Positions 56,282-64,000 of a stretch of DNA of 64,000 nt are shown here, piece by piece; the stretch's first letter is position 1; every line of letters begins with the position of its first letter. The stretch lies in the NCBI RefSeq assembly GCF_018271995.1, contig NZ_JAGUCO010000001.1, positions 620,001 to 684,000 of the forward strand, in the 5' to 3' direction. The position numbers and the translations under genes are program-made. The notes under the pieces are model-generated. The model was not told the origin of the DNA. It saw nothing but the letters and a program-made list of their open reading frames with translations, and did not search any database. This stretch comes from Carboxylicivirga linearis. GTDB taxonomy: Bacteria > Bacteroidota > Bacteroidia > Bacteroidales > Marinilabiliaceae.

Positions 56282-58102
56282 TTAAAATGGATGACCAATA
56301 TTAAAATGAATCTGCCACCTTTTCTCAGCGTTAAAAATGGGTCGAGCAAAATCAATTCCAGCCGGACCAATTGGAGTATCATATCTTATTCCCAAACCCG
56401 ATGCATACCCCAAATCATTTAGTCTGTAATGAAATGATGGTTCCCATACATTACCTGCATCAATAAAAGTTGCAATAATTAGTTTTGGAGTTATATTAAC
56501 ACGTGCCTCAAAACTACCTTCTAATAAACTCTTACCACCAATAGGTGTGCCATTGGCATTTTTAGGTCCTAAGTTAGCTCTTGACCAACCTCTGACGGAG
56601 TGAGCACCACCAGCGTAGAATCGTTCTTCTGCCGGTACTATATCAGATCCGTCTGTGGCTTTTGCTGTTCCCAGTTTGCCTTTAAACGCTAAAGTAAGAC
56701 CATAGTTCAAGCCCCAGTATCTTTTGTATTCCAATAAGCTTCGATAAAAAGGCATGTCACGGGTAATATACAATCCATTGGTTTTAATGTTAATAGCAAT
56801 GGAGTGTCCATTGATTGGGTTTAATTTAGGTTCGCCATTGAAAAAGCTAAAACCAACCGAAATACCTGATTTTAAATAAACAGATTCAGGCAACTGGCTG
56901 GGGTCGTATGACGATATGTTTGTTGTATCTAATGTTACATCCTCAAAAAAGAAGTTAATATTAGAATTGAAATTATCTGAGAAGTTTTGGAGAAAAGTAA
57001 AATTGAAACCTTCTTTTTCTACACTATATCCTGGTTCGTTTTGTTTTTGAATATATGGATTAATAATTATTGAATTAATGGGAAAAAGAATAGCAGGTTG
57101 TGTAAATTTTAAATCGAAATTATAAGGTTCCAACGCTGAGTGTTTAGCACTAACGTTTAGTCTGCCTATGTCTGTAATAAAACCTAAGCGTTGTACTTCT
57201 CCAAATACTCTGAATTTATCCTCACGACCGTAACCAACACCAAAACGAGTTGTGTATTTTGGGGCCTCTTTTAAAATTACCTGAATGGGTAAGGTGTCTC
57301 TCTCTTCTTTCAAAGGGGAGGTTTTTAAAGAGCTTACCCGAAACATACCTAAATTAAAAATACGTTTCTGTGTTAAGTCAATATCACTCTTCGACCATAC
57401 ATCACCTTCCTCAAAAATGAGTTGTTTTCTTATGTTTTTTTCCGAGACTCTGTTATTACCTGTTATTGTAGTTTTGCCAAAATGCGTTAAGGTGCCTTTG
57501 TCAACCAGCCATAATATATCAGCGGAGTTGGATGTGGTATCAACCGAAATATCAAAGTCAGCATTTGCAAAGGCATAACCTATATCATTAAATTGATTGA
57601 TGATGAGCTGCTGATCTTGCAGGCACCATTCATCCTTGAAAATATTTTCTTCGCGTAAATTTGACTGAAGTCGAATGTTCCTAAGTTCTTTGCGGGGTAG
57701 AGCTTGCGATAACTGTTTGGTAGAATCTACTAGATAATCGATTGATTTAACTATGATTGGAGCTTTTTCATTGATGTTAAAGGTTAGAATAACCTTATTT
57801 TTTTTTGTGATTTCAAAAGAGGGGGGGGCAAACTGAACGTTAAGGTATCCTTCGTGCTGATAAAACCTTATCAGTCGTTGTACATCATCTTCGTAAATAT
57901 TTTTTGAGTAATAAGAGGCATCCTTTTTCAATATTTTTTCTTTAAAAAAAGAAGTGGGTTCTAAACTTATTTGTTCTTTAAGTTTAAGATTATTGAACGC
58001 CGAATTACCTTTGAATTTCACCTTTTTTATTTTCAGATTTTCTTGCGAATAAGAAAAGAAAGGTAAAATTAAAAGCAGTATAAGTATTATTTGTCGAATC
58101 AA
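56282..58102 (-). CDS. tamA: TamA/BamA-family (Omp85) outer-membrane protein
   Basis: 606 residues. Signal peptide (about 1-19, MIRQIILILLLILPFFSYS) with no lipobox Cys, unlike the lipoprotein variant TamL known in some Bacteroidota. POTRA-type domains (about 22-290) with KIKKVKFKGNSAF, TKKNKVILTFNINEKAPIIVKSI and HFGKTTITGNNRVSEKNI precede a C-terminal barrel with GGAHSVRGWSRANLGP (the L6 VRGW motif) and a terminal Phe (NIGHPF). The start codon is TTG: a TGA lies two codons upstream and no in-frame ATG precedes the signal peptide. It is the first gene of the four-gene operon. Confidence 0.9.
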   Translation of the reverse strand: MIRQIILILLLILPFFSYSQENLKIKKVKFKGNSAFNNLKLKEQISLEPTSFFKEKILKKDASYYSKNIYEDDVQRLIRFYQHEGYLNVQFAPPSFEITKKNKVILTFNINEKAPIIVKSIDYLVDSTKQLSQALPRKELRNIRLQSNLREENIFKDEWCLQDQQLIINQFNDIGYAFANADFDISVDTTSNSADILWLVDKGTLTHFGKTTITGNNRVSEKNIRKQLIFEEGDVWSKSDIDLTQKRIFNLGMFRVSSLKTSPLKEERDTLPIQVILKEAPKYTTRFGVGYGREDKFRVFGEVQRLGFITDIGRLNVSAKHSALEPYNFDLKFTQPAILFPINSIIINPYIQKQNEPGYSVEKEGFNFTFLQNFSDNFNSNINFFFEDVTLDTTNISSYDPSQLPESVYLKSGISVGFSFFNGEPKLNPINGHSIAINIKTNGLYITRDMPFYRSLLEYKRYWGLNYGLTLAFKGKLGTAKATDGSDIVPAEERFYAGGAHSVRGWSRANLGPKNANGTPIGGKSLLEGSFEARVNITPKLIIATFIDAGNVWEPSFHYRLNDLGYASGLGIRYDTPIGPAGIDFARPIFNAEKRWQIHFNIGHPF

Positions 58103-58109
58103 ATTGCTT

Positions 58110-58117
58110 CAAAGTTA
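58110..58117 (-). promoter_or_regulatory. tamA -7 box, proximal copy
   Basis: TAACTTTG on the minus strand, 8 bp before the TTG start codon. It would give an almost leaderless transcript. Confidence 0.4.
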
Positions 58118-58123
58118 GGAGAT

Positions 58124-58131
58124 CAAAGATA
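58124..58131 (-). promoter_or_regulatory. tamA -7 box, distal copy
   Basis: TATCTTTG on the minus strand. Start site near 58117, leader about 15 nt; more plausible than the proximal copy. Confidence 0.5.
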
Positions 58132-58241
58132 AACATTTTCATGTGCAACCATTAAGCTTGATGCAATTATACTTAAATAGAAAATGATGGACCTTTGTTC
58201 AATATAAAACTTTGATCGAATTGAAGTACTTAAATAGTTAT

Positions 58242-61200
58242 TTACAAAGGCAAGGTAAAACTAAACCTTGAACCTTTACCTACTATTGATTCAACACTCA
58301 TGTCACCACCCAGATTATCGATAATTTGTTTTGAAATAGCCAGTCCAAGGCCAGTGCCACTATACAACTGACCTTTTTCCTCGGCAGCTTTATTGAATCG
58401 ATTAAAAATAGCTGAGAAATTTTTGGGTTCTATCCCTATTCCGGTGTCTGACACATAAAATTCAATCAGTTCGTCGTATTTATGATACCCAAATTCTATT
58501 TTTCCTTTATCGGTATATTTTACAGCATTGCTAAGCAGATTGGTAAGAACCTGTTTTAGTCGATATGGATCACTGTTTAGTATCAGATCAGGTGAAGATT
58601 CATTTACCAGACGTAAATCAAGGTCAGCTTTATTTAACCTCAATTTTTCGTGTTGAAAGGTATTAAGCAAATCGAGTAATACATCATTGACATTAAACTC
58701 TTTATATATCAGGTTTAATTGTCCTGCTTCAATTTTAGCCAGATCAATAATGTCATCTATAAGGTGCAAAAGACTTTCTCCATTGGTTTGAATCTGATCG
58801 ATAAAACTATTTTTATCATCTTCAGAAAAACCCACTTGACGTAAAAGGGTAGAAAAGCCAATAATGGCATTCATTGGAGTTCGAATTTCATGACTCATAT
58901 TGGCCAGAAAGGCTGTTTTTAGTTTATCAGATTCTTCCGCTTTGTCTTTGGCTATTTCAAGTTCCTTAGTTCGTACCGAAACCAGCTCTTCTAAATGATT
59001 ACGATGATCTTCCAAGGTTTCGTTTTGGGTGATTATTTCTTCATTTTTTTGTTCTAAAAGCTCTTTTTGTGCGGTAATTTCTTCTTTTTGCTCTTCCAGC
59101 TTTTTATTTGCCTGATGCAAAGATGAGGTTCTTTCTTTAACTTGTCGCTTCAGCCTTTCCTCTTCTTTCTTCAATAAACGAATCCGCAGATAGTAGAAGA
59201 ATATAAATAAAGAAACTAAAAATGAAATAAATAACAGTCTAAACCACCAGGTTTTATATACCGGAGGATTGATAACGAGAGTTAATTCAGCGCCTTTTTC
59301 ATTCCACACCCCATCGTTATTCGAAGCTTTTACTCTTAGCTTAAATGTTCCTGGTGGCAAATTGGTATAAGTAACATACCGTCTGTTACCTGAATTATTC
59401 CAGTTTTTCTCAAAACCATCCAGCTTATAGAAATATTGATTCTTATCGCTTTGAATATAATTTAATGCTGAAAACTCAAATGAAACAACATTATCAGAGT
59501 GTTTGATTTCCACTTTATCGCAATATTCAATTGCTTTCTCAATCTTTTGAGGTTTGTCTGATAAAGGATCATAAATAACTTCTTTATTCTGAATAAGAAG
59601 TTTAGTGATTTTCACAGGAGGAGGTAATGTGTTAGAAATTAATTCGGTTGGATTTATTTTATTGAATCCATCTGTTCCACCAAAATAAAGATTACCTTTT
59701 GAATCTAGGTACTTGACCCCTTGAGAGAAATCATTACTTTGTAACCCGTCATCTTTGGTGTATAAAGTGGTTTTTTTTGTTGTTGGATTAAACTTAATTA
59801 TACCCAGGTTACTGCCAATCCATAAATTACCTACTAAATCATGAATGATGCTTAAAGTAAGGGTTGATAATAGCTTATCATTATCTCCCATGTACTTAAT
59901 GTGGTTTGTTTTAGTATTGTAGCGAAGAAGACCAATGGACGAAGCCAGCCAAATATGGTTATCTAACCAAACCATATCTAGCACTCTATAGTAACCTCTT
60001 TGGTCTTCTGTTTGTACTATCTGGGCTTTTTGATGAATGTGGTTATATTTGATTAATCCTTTATCAGTTCCAAGCCAAAGGACTTCTTTTCCTTCTTGAA
60101 GAATTGAATAGACTTTTAAGGTTCTGGGAATATTTAGTTGGTCTTGAATGGTATTAATATGCTCAATCTTTTTAGACTTTTTATCGAATGACGTAATGCC
60201 ATTGAAAGTGCCGATCCATAGCTTTTGATTTAAGGTGTCATCAATTAGTTCTATGGGTTTAATATCTTCATTTGCTAAGGTGATGATCTTTTCTACCCTT
60301 ATGGATTCAGCATCAAATTTTAGCAGTTGTTTGTCTTCTTCCATTTGACAGGCCCATATAAACCTGCCATCAGACTCCAGGTCTCTTGCGAAGACATTAA
60401 AATGTTTGTTTCGAACAACATTTAATCGTGTAATGTCATTTTTCGACTGATCAATAATATTAAGATTATTTTTTCTTCCATACCCCGATACCCAAATTCG
60501 ATTCTTATAATCACATGTTATAGCGGTAATGCTTTCAAAATCAATCGAATTTTCATAACTGCTTTTATAGGTTTTGAATTTTCTTAATGTTGGATGCCAT
60601 ATATCACACCCTTTGCCATAAGTACCTATCCACATCGATCCATTTTGATCGGTAAATAAACTAAGAATAACATCCCAGCTTATTGATTCATCATTATTGA
60701 TATCATATATATATCTACTAGTGATTGCATTTGTTTGATTATGAATAAATAGGCCGTGGCCAACAGACCCAATCCAAACCTGGTCCTCAAAAGTTGAAAT
60801 ACAATTGATAGGAATTTCTTCATTGGGACCTATTGATAAAATTTCTGACTTTTCGAGTTGAACCGGGTAATTCGTGTTTATGCTAAAGAATTCTCCACTA
60901 TGCGTTCCTATCCATAAGCGGTTATCTTGTAAATGTATGGTCTGTATATTGTTTAAATGCTCGTTTTCAATTCCTTTAAATCTAAAAAGACTCAAGATTT
61001 CATTATTGTTGTTGTAACGATACAAGCCATTTGAAGACGACATCCAGATATTTCCGTTTTTATCCTCGGTAATGCAATTTGGAGTATTGTTTTTTAAATC
61101 CAATGTAGGATAATTCTCTTGAATTAAAGGCTGAACAGTATCTTTTGATGTATCATATAATACAATACCTAATGAAGTTCCAACCCAAATGCGATGCCTA

Positions 61201-61637
61201 TAATCCATATGTAAGAACTGGATGTTATTATCTGGCAAATTAGGGTATGTTTTAGTATTGATTCGTTTATCTATCTGTTTTGTTCTTAAGTTCAGTATAT
61301 CAATCCCCTGTGAAGTTCCTATCCAAAGGTTTTGTTTATCATCTTGCGTTAAAGCCTGAATTCTGTTTTCAGATAAAGAATATGGACTTTTATTGTTGCC
61401 CATGAAGGTAGTTATTGAATAACCATCGTATCTGTTTAAACCGTGTGATGTTCCTAACCAAATGAAACCATCTTTGTCTTGAAAAATCGTAAATATTGAA
61501 TTGTCAGACAACCCATCGTTATTGTTCAGATGATTGAATCTGTAATTTGAGGCATTACTAGCGTTAACATAACAAGGTGTTATGCAATTGAAAGATAGAA
61601 TGAGTATACTTGTCCAAAGTACCTTAAAGTATTTCAT
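58242..61637 (-). CDS. two-component-regulator-propeller histidine kinase
   Basis: 1131 residues. Signal peptide (1-about 26), propeller repeats with DKDGFIWLGTSHGLNRYDG-type units (about 30-700), Y_Y_Y domain (about 715-790), transmembrane helix (about 797-820), long coiled coil (830-900), HisKA with His in NMSHEIRTPMNAI (about 914), and an intact HATPase (SDTGIGI, SGTGLGLAISKQI) to the end. It lacks the receiver and AraC output of full hybrid two-component systems, so its response regulator must be elsewhere. The neighbouring GH20 gene hints at glycan sensing, but this is inference. Confidence 0.93.
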   Translation of the reverse strand: MKYFKVLWTSILILSFNCITPCYVNASNASNYRFNHLNNNDGLSDNSIFTIFQDKDGFIWLGTSHGLNRYDGYSITTFMGNNKSPYSLSENRIQALTQDDKQNLWIGTSQGIDILNLRTKQIDKRINTKTYPNLPDNNIQFLHMDYRHRIWVGTSLGIVLYDTSKDTVQPLIQENYPTLDLKNNTPNCITEDKNGNIWMSSSNGLYRYNNNNEILSLFRFKGIENEHLNNIQTIHLQDNRLWIGTHSGEFFSINTNYPVQLEKSEILSIGPNEEIPINCISTFEDQVWIGSVGHGLFIHNQTNAITSRYIYDINNDESISWDVILSLFTDQNGSMWIGTYGKGCDIWHPTLRKFKTYKSSYENSIDFESITAITCDYKNRIWVSGYGRKNNLNIIDQSKNDITRLNVVRNKHFNVFARDLESDGRFIWACQMEEDKQLLKFDAESIRVEKIITLANEDIKPIELIDDTLNQKLWIGTFNGITSFDKKSKKIEHINTIQDQLNIPRTLKVYSILQEGKEVLWLGTDKGLIKYNHIHQKAQIVQTEDQRGYYRVLDMVWLDNHIWLASSIGLLRYNTKTNHIKYMGDNDKLLSTLTLSIIHDLVGNLWIGSNLGIIKFNPTTKKTTLYTKDDGLQSNDFSQGVKYLDSKGNLYFGGTDGFNKINPTELISNTLPPPVKITKLLIQNKEVIYDPLSDKPQKIEKAIEYCDKVEIKHSDNVVSFEFSALNYIQSDKNQYFYKLDGFEKNWNNSGNRRYVTYTNLPPGTFKLRVKASNNDGVWNEKGAELTLVINPPVYKTWWFRLLFISFLVSLFIFFYYLRIRLLKKEEERLKRQVKERTSSLHQANKKLEEQKEEITAQKELLEQKNEEIITQNETLEDHRNHLEELVSVRTKELEIAKDKAEESDKLKTAFLANMSHEIRTPMNAIIGFSTLLRQVGFSEDDKNSFIDQIQTNGESLLHLIDDIIDLAKIEAGQLNLIYKEFNVNDVLLDLLNTFQHEKLRLNKADLDLRLVNESSPDLILNSDPYRLKQVLTNLLSNAVKYTDKGKIEFGYHKYDELIEFYVSDTGIGIEPKNFSAIFNRFNKAAEEKGQLYSGTGLGLAISKQIIDNLGGDMSVESIVGKGSRFSFTLPL

Positions 61638-61820
61638 ATTACCTCTAAAATTAAAAGTGAGGCTATAATAATATAAGTAAAATTATAAAAGCAATCAAGC
61701 TATTAACTTGAGAATACTTAAATGATTAGAAGCGTACGAATATTATTATTAAATGATACATGATTTTGGTCAATAGTTAATTCAGTTCTGTAAAGTTGTC
61801 AAATAATATGATCAATCTTT

Positions 61821-63725
61821 CTAATACGATTTCAGGATCAAATTCATCTTATTCGCAGAATCATCCAGTCCTCCTTCACGGTTCCGCAATAACCAAACCC
61901 TTTTATGGCGGTCAATTATATTCGATAATTCTTGTTTAAGTTCTTCTTTCTTTTCATTGGGCACATCTTTAAAATAACCACTTTTAGTTTGTGCTTTAGC
62001 AATACCAACATTACAAGCATGAATGGCCAGGTCTGATGCTAAGGGAAGTTCCTGTTTGATGATTGCAGCATCGTACGATGAGATTTTCGCTTGATTTAAG
62101 AGTTCAATTTGATCTTTGATATACTGTTTTGTTTCAATCAGACGAGCGGCATTTATTCGTTTAAGTCTACCATCAGTTTTAATGGAATACTTGTTTCGGC
62201 GTAGAATCTGATAAAATACGTTACTGTTGTCGGTAATGACTCCACTTTTTAAATAGGCATTGCCCAAATTAATCAATGCTTCACCTGAAAAACCCGAGTC
62301 ATCCTGTAATGCAAAACGCGAGGTAGCCTTTGCAATATTCATGTTTTTGCTACCTGCAACATTCCAGCTTAAGGCTGATCCATAAACAAACGATGGATAC
62401 GAAACCGATAGTGGCTGCCAGTGTCCATAATCGCCCCAGTCGGTTGTCAGGTAACCTTTGGCATTATACTTTTTACCATTTTCGGCAGCATTTAACAGAT
62501 TGGCAAAAGCATTTTTGTTTCTTCCAATAATACTTAACCACGATGAGGTTCCCGGGCATACGTAATAATCCAATCCAGCATCTTCAAATTTCTTACATTG
62601 CTTATCAAATGGATGATTGGCTTCGTATCCCCAAATTAAAGCCACCATGTCTTTGGGTAAATATTTTATTAATTCGGGATGATTTAAAATGATATCACCC
62701 CAAAACTGTGTGGTTCGTCCATATTTATCAACCTCTTTTTTTAATTCAAGAAGATAATTCAGATATACTTGTCCTTTGCCAATTTTCTTACATAGCTGTT
62801 TTGATTTACCAACACCTAGTTCAACAGTTTCGTCGCAACCAACATTAAAATACTGACTGCTGAAATTGGGCAATAGCTCTGCATACAATTCTCTCATTAA
62901 TTTTAACGAACCGTCTTCCATCGGGCTCAAAGTGTTTTTCGAGCGCATTCCCCAAATGGTTTTGCCGGGTTTTTCCAGTTCTGCCAAATGAGTATATTTG
63001 GGATGTTTCAGCCAACGGTTCATATGGCCGAATGAGTTTTGATTAGGCACTAAGTCAATGAAACGCTCTTTACAGAATTTATCCAGTTGATGAATCTGTT
63101 CAGGCGTCATTGGGCTGGCATCTTTCCACACCAGTTCATGATTCTTGTAAGCAAAGGTGTGCTCGGTGTACAATTGTATTTCGTTTATCTTCCAACCAGC
63201 AAGTTGATCGATTAAAGACATCAAAGTATGCATGGTAGGCACTTTATCTCGACTGATATCAATCATGAGTCCGCGACGTTGAAAATCTGGTTCATCCTTT
63301 ATTTCAACGCATGGCCAATAACCTATTGCTTTGGCATAATCACCAATTTGATTTAAGGTGAGCAATGCATAATAGAAGCCTGATTCAGAGCTGGATTGTA
63401 TGACTATACCATCAGGTTTAATCGATAGGTGGTATCCTTGACCGCAAATGCTATTATCATCTTTGAATTGAAGAATATTAGTAGGTTCATACAACGCAAA
63501 GCTTTTTAGTTGAGCACTAATACCCGATTCAATCAGTTTATTTTGAAGTAGCAAGGTTGGCCCAATAAATTTGGGATTATGAATGGTGATGTCTCCATTC
63601 TTGATAGTAAGTTTTCCTTCCTTAATCTTTATTTCTTTGGGTTGTGGCAATAGAAAATCGGCAAGGTTTTCAGCCGAAATATGAATGGGAATAAGAATCA
63701 GAATCAGTAAAATTACGGTGCGCAT
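61821..63725 (-). CDS. GH20 beta-N-acetylhexosaminidase
   Basis: 634 residues. Signal peptide (1-about 18), GH20 N-terminal zincin-like domain (about 22-145), and the (beta/alpha)8 catalytic domain (about 148-460). The catalytic Asp298-Glu299 pair is in YFNVGCDETVELG; substrate-assisted hydrolysis of terminal GlcNAc or GalNAc is the family reaction. FSALLTLNQI-type FYYALLTLNQIG and RRGLMIDISRDKVPT are family strands. The C-terminal about 160 residues are helical. It is on the same strand as the propeller kinase, 183 bp upstream. No lipobox. Substrate (chitin, peptidoglycan or glycoprotein) unknown. Confidence 0.9.
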   Translation of the reverse strand: MRTVILLILILIPIHISAENLADFLLPQPKEIKIKEGKLTIKNGDITIHNPKFIGPTLLLQNKLIESGISAQLKSFALYEPTNILQFKDDNSICGQGYHLSIKPDGIVIQSSSESGFYYALLTLNQIGDYAKAIGYWPCVEIKDEPDFQRRGLMIDISRDKVPTMHTLMSLIDQLAGWKINEIQLYTEHTFAYKNHELVWKDASPMTPEQIHQLDKFCKERFIDLVPNQNSFGHMNRWLKHPKYTHLAELEKPGKTIWGMRSKNTLSPMEDGSLKLMRELYAELLPNFSSQYFNVGCDETVELGVGKSKQLCKKIGKGQVYLNYLLELKKEVDKYGRTTQFWGDIILNHPELIKYLPKDMVALIWGYEANHPFDKQCKKFEDAGLDYYVCPGTSSWLSIIGRNKNAFANLLNAAENGKKYNAKGYLTTDWGDYGHWQPLSVSYPSFVYGSALSWNVAGSKNMNIAKATSRFALQDDSGFSGEALINLGNAYLKSGVITDNSNVFYQILRRNKYSIKTDGRLKRINAARLIETKQYIKDQIELLNQAKISSYDAAIIKQELPLASDLAIHACNVGIAKAQTKSGYFKDVPNEKKEELKQELSNIIDRHKRVWLLRNREGGLDDSANKMNLILKSY

Positions 63726-64000
63726 GTTTATTTGATATTAGTCTTGTTGTACTAGAATGGCCTCATTGAGGATGAGAGTTGTTAAGAAGTTGAAGTTTTA
63801 GTAAGACCGGGAAGCTGAGAACTTGTTCGAAGATCACCCGGCCGCACTTAAATTCAACGATTAAACAAGTTTCATCAACAATGTAGCCTTGATTTTCTTT
63901 GTTTCGTTTCTTGTATCAAGACAAGAAATGAATTGAAAAAAGCGAAGCCAAGATTCTTGCAACTTGAGTGAAAAACAAATCGCAGATTCGTTTAATACAA
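63726..64000. other. non-coding right edge with a hairpin, possible dispersed repeat
   Basis: 275 bp without an ORF. It has an 8-bp hairpin TTTCTTGT/ACAAGAAA (63907-63914 with 63921-63928, 6-nt loop) and a weak CCGGG/CCCGG pair (63807-63811 with 63837-63841). The stretch around the hairpin resembles a repeat I recall in other Bacteroidota genomes; I could not check this. Confidence 0.4.

Overview
The window looks like a chromosomal segment of a Bacteroidota bacterium, probably marine or gut-type and near the Bacteroidales/Marinilabiliales (the order is inference). Signs are a type IX secretion (T9SS)-type C-terminal domain, two giant ligand-sensing propeller proteins, a fused hisB, a mitochondrial-type citrate synthase, gene starts that mostly lack Shine-Dalgarno sequences, and repeated TAnnTTTG boxes, the Bacteroidota -7 promoter element. 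No rRNA, tRNA, CRISPR array, prophage, integrase or intact insertion sequence was seen.

1-9.4 kb is mixed metabolism: a 5'-truncated alpha/beta hydrolase, hisB, a small secreted carboxypeptidase-regulatory-domain protein (minus), a large receiver-like/ATP-grasp protein of PPDK family, acs, and fabD (minus). The only gene-free stretch over 300 bp (8885-9394) separates fabD from the ribosomal genes and carries outward-facing promoter boxes.

9.4-27.3 kb is one uninterrupted plus-strand str-S10-spc-alpha supercluster: rpsL-rpsG-fusA-rpsJ-rplC-rplD-rplW-rplB-rpsS-rplV-rpsC-rplP-rpmC-rpsQ-rplN-rplX-rplE-rpsN-rpsH-rplF-rplR-rpsE-rpmD-rplO-secY-map-infA-rpmJ-rpsM-rpsK-rpsD-rpoA-rplQ. tuf and adk, found in this cluster in many other bacteria, are absent. 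Two tandem terminators follow, then eno and citrate synthase, each with its own terminator.

30.4-45 kb is dominated by signalling: a propeller-SpoIIE phosphatase, a hybrid histidine kinase with a degenerate ATPase site, an unknown secreted protein with ettA, a receiver-adenylate cyclase, a WbuC-type cupin, a 58-residue winged-helix protein, a TPR histidine kinase overlapping its NarL-type response regulator, and a T9SS-exported GLUG-like protein.

45-49.5 kb has hisS, hutH and ychF as single genes. 49.7-58.1 kb holds a 50-residue membrane protein and a tight minus-strand operon tamA-tamB-TPR protein-DUF3859-like protein, which points to outer-membrane protein or lipid assembly. 58.2-63.7 kb has a propeller histidine kinase and a GH20 hexosaminidase (both minus). 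The right edge is non-coding and may hold a dispersed repeat.

No wholly new multi-gene system could be demonstrated. The best leads are the receiver/ATP-grasp protein without its phosphohistidine domain, the TAM operon with two extra soluble partners, the pseudokinase-like hybrid kinase, the ettA terminator that doubles as cyclase coding sequence, and the 58-residue winged-helix gene preceded by a perfect inverted repeat.
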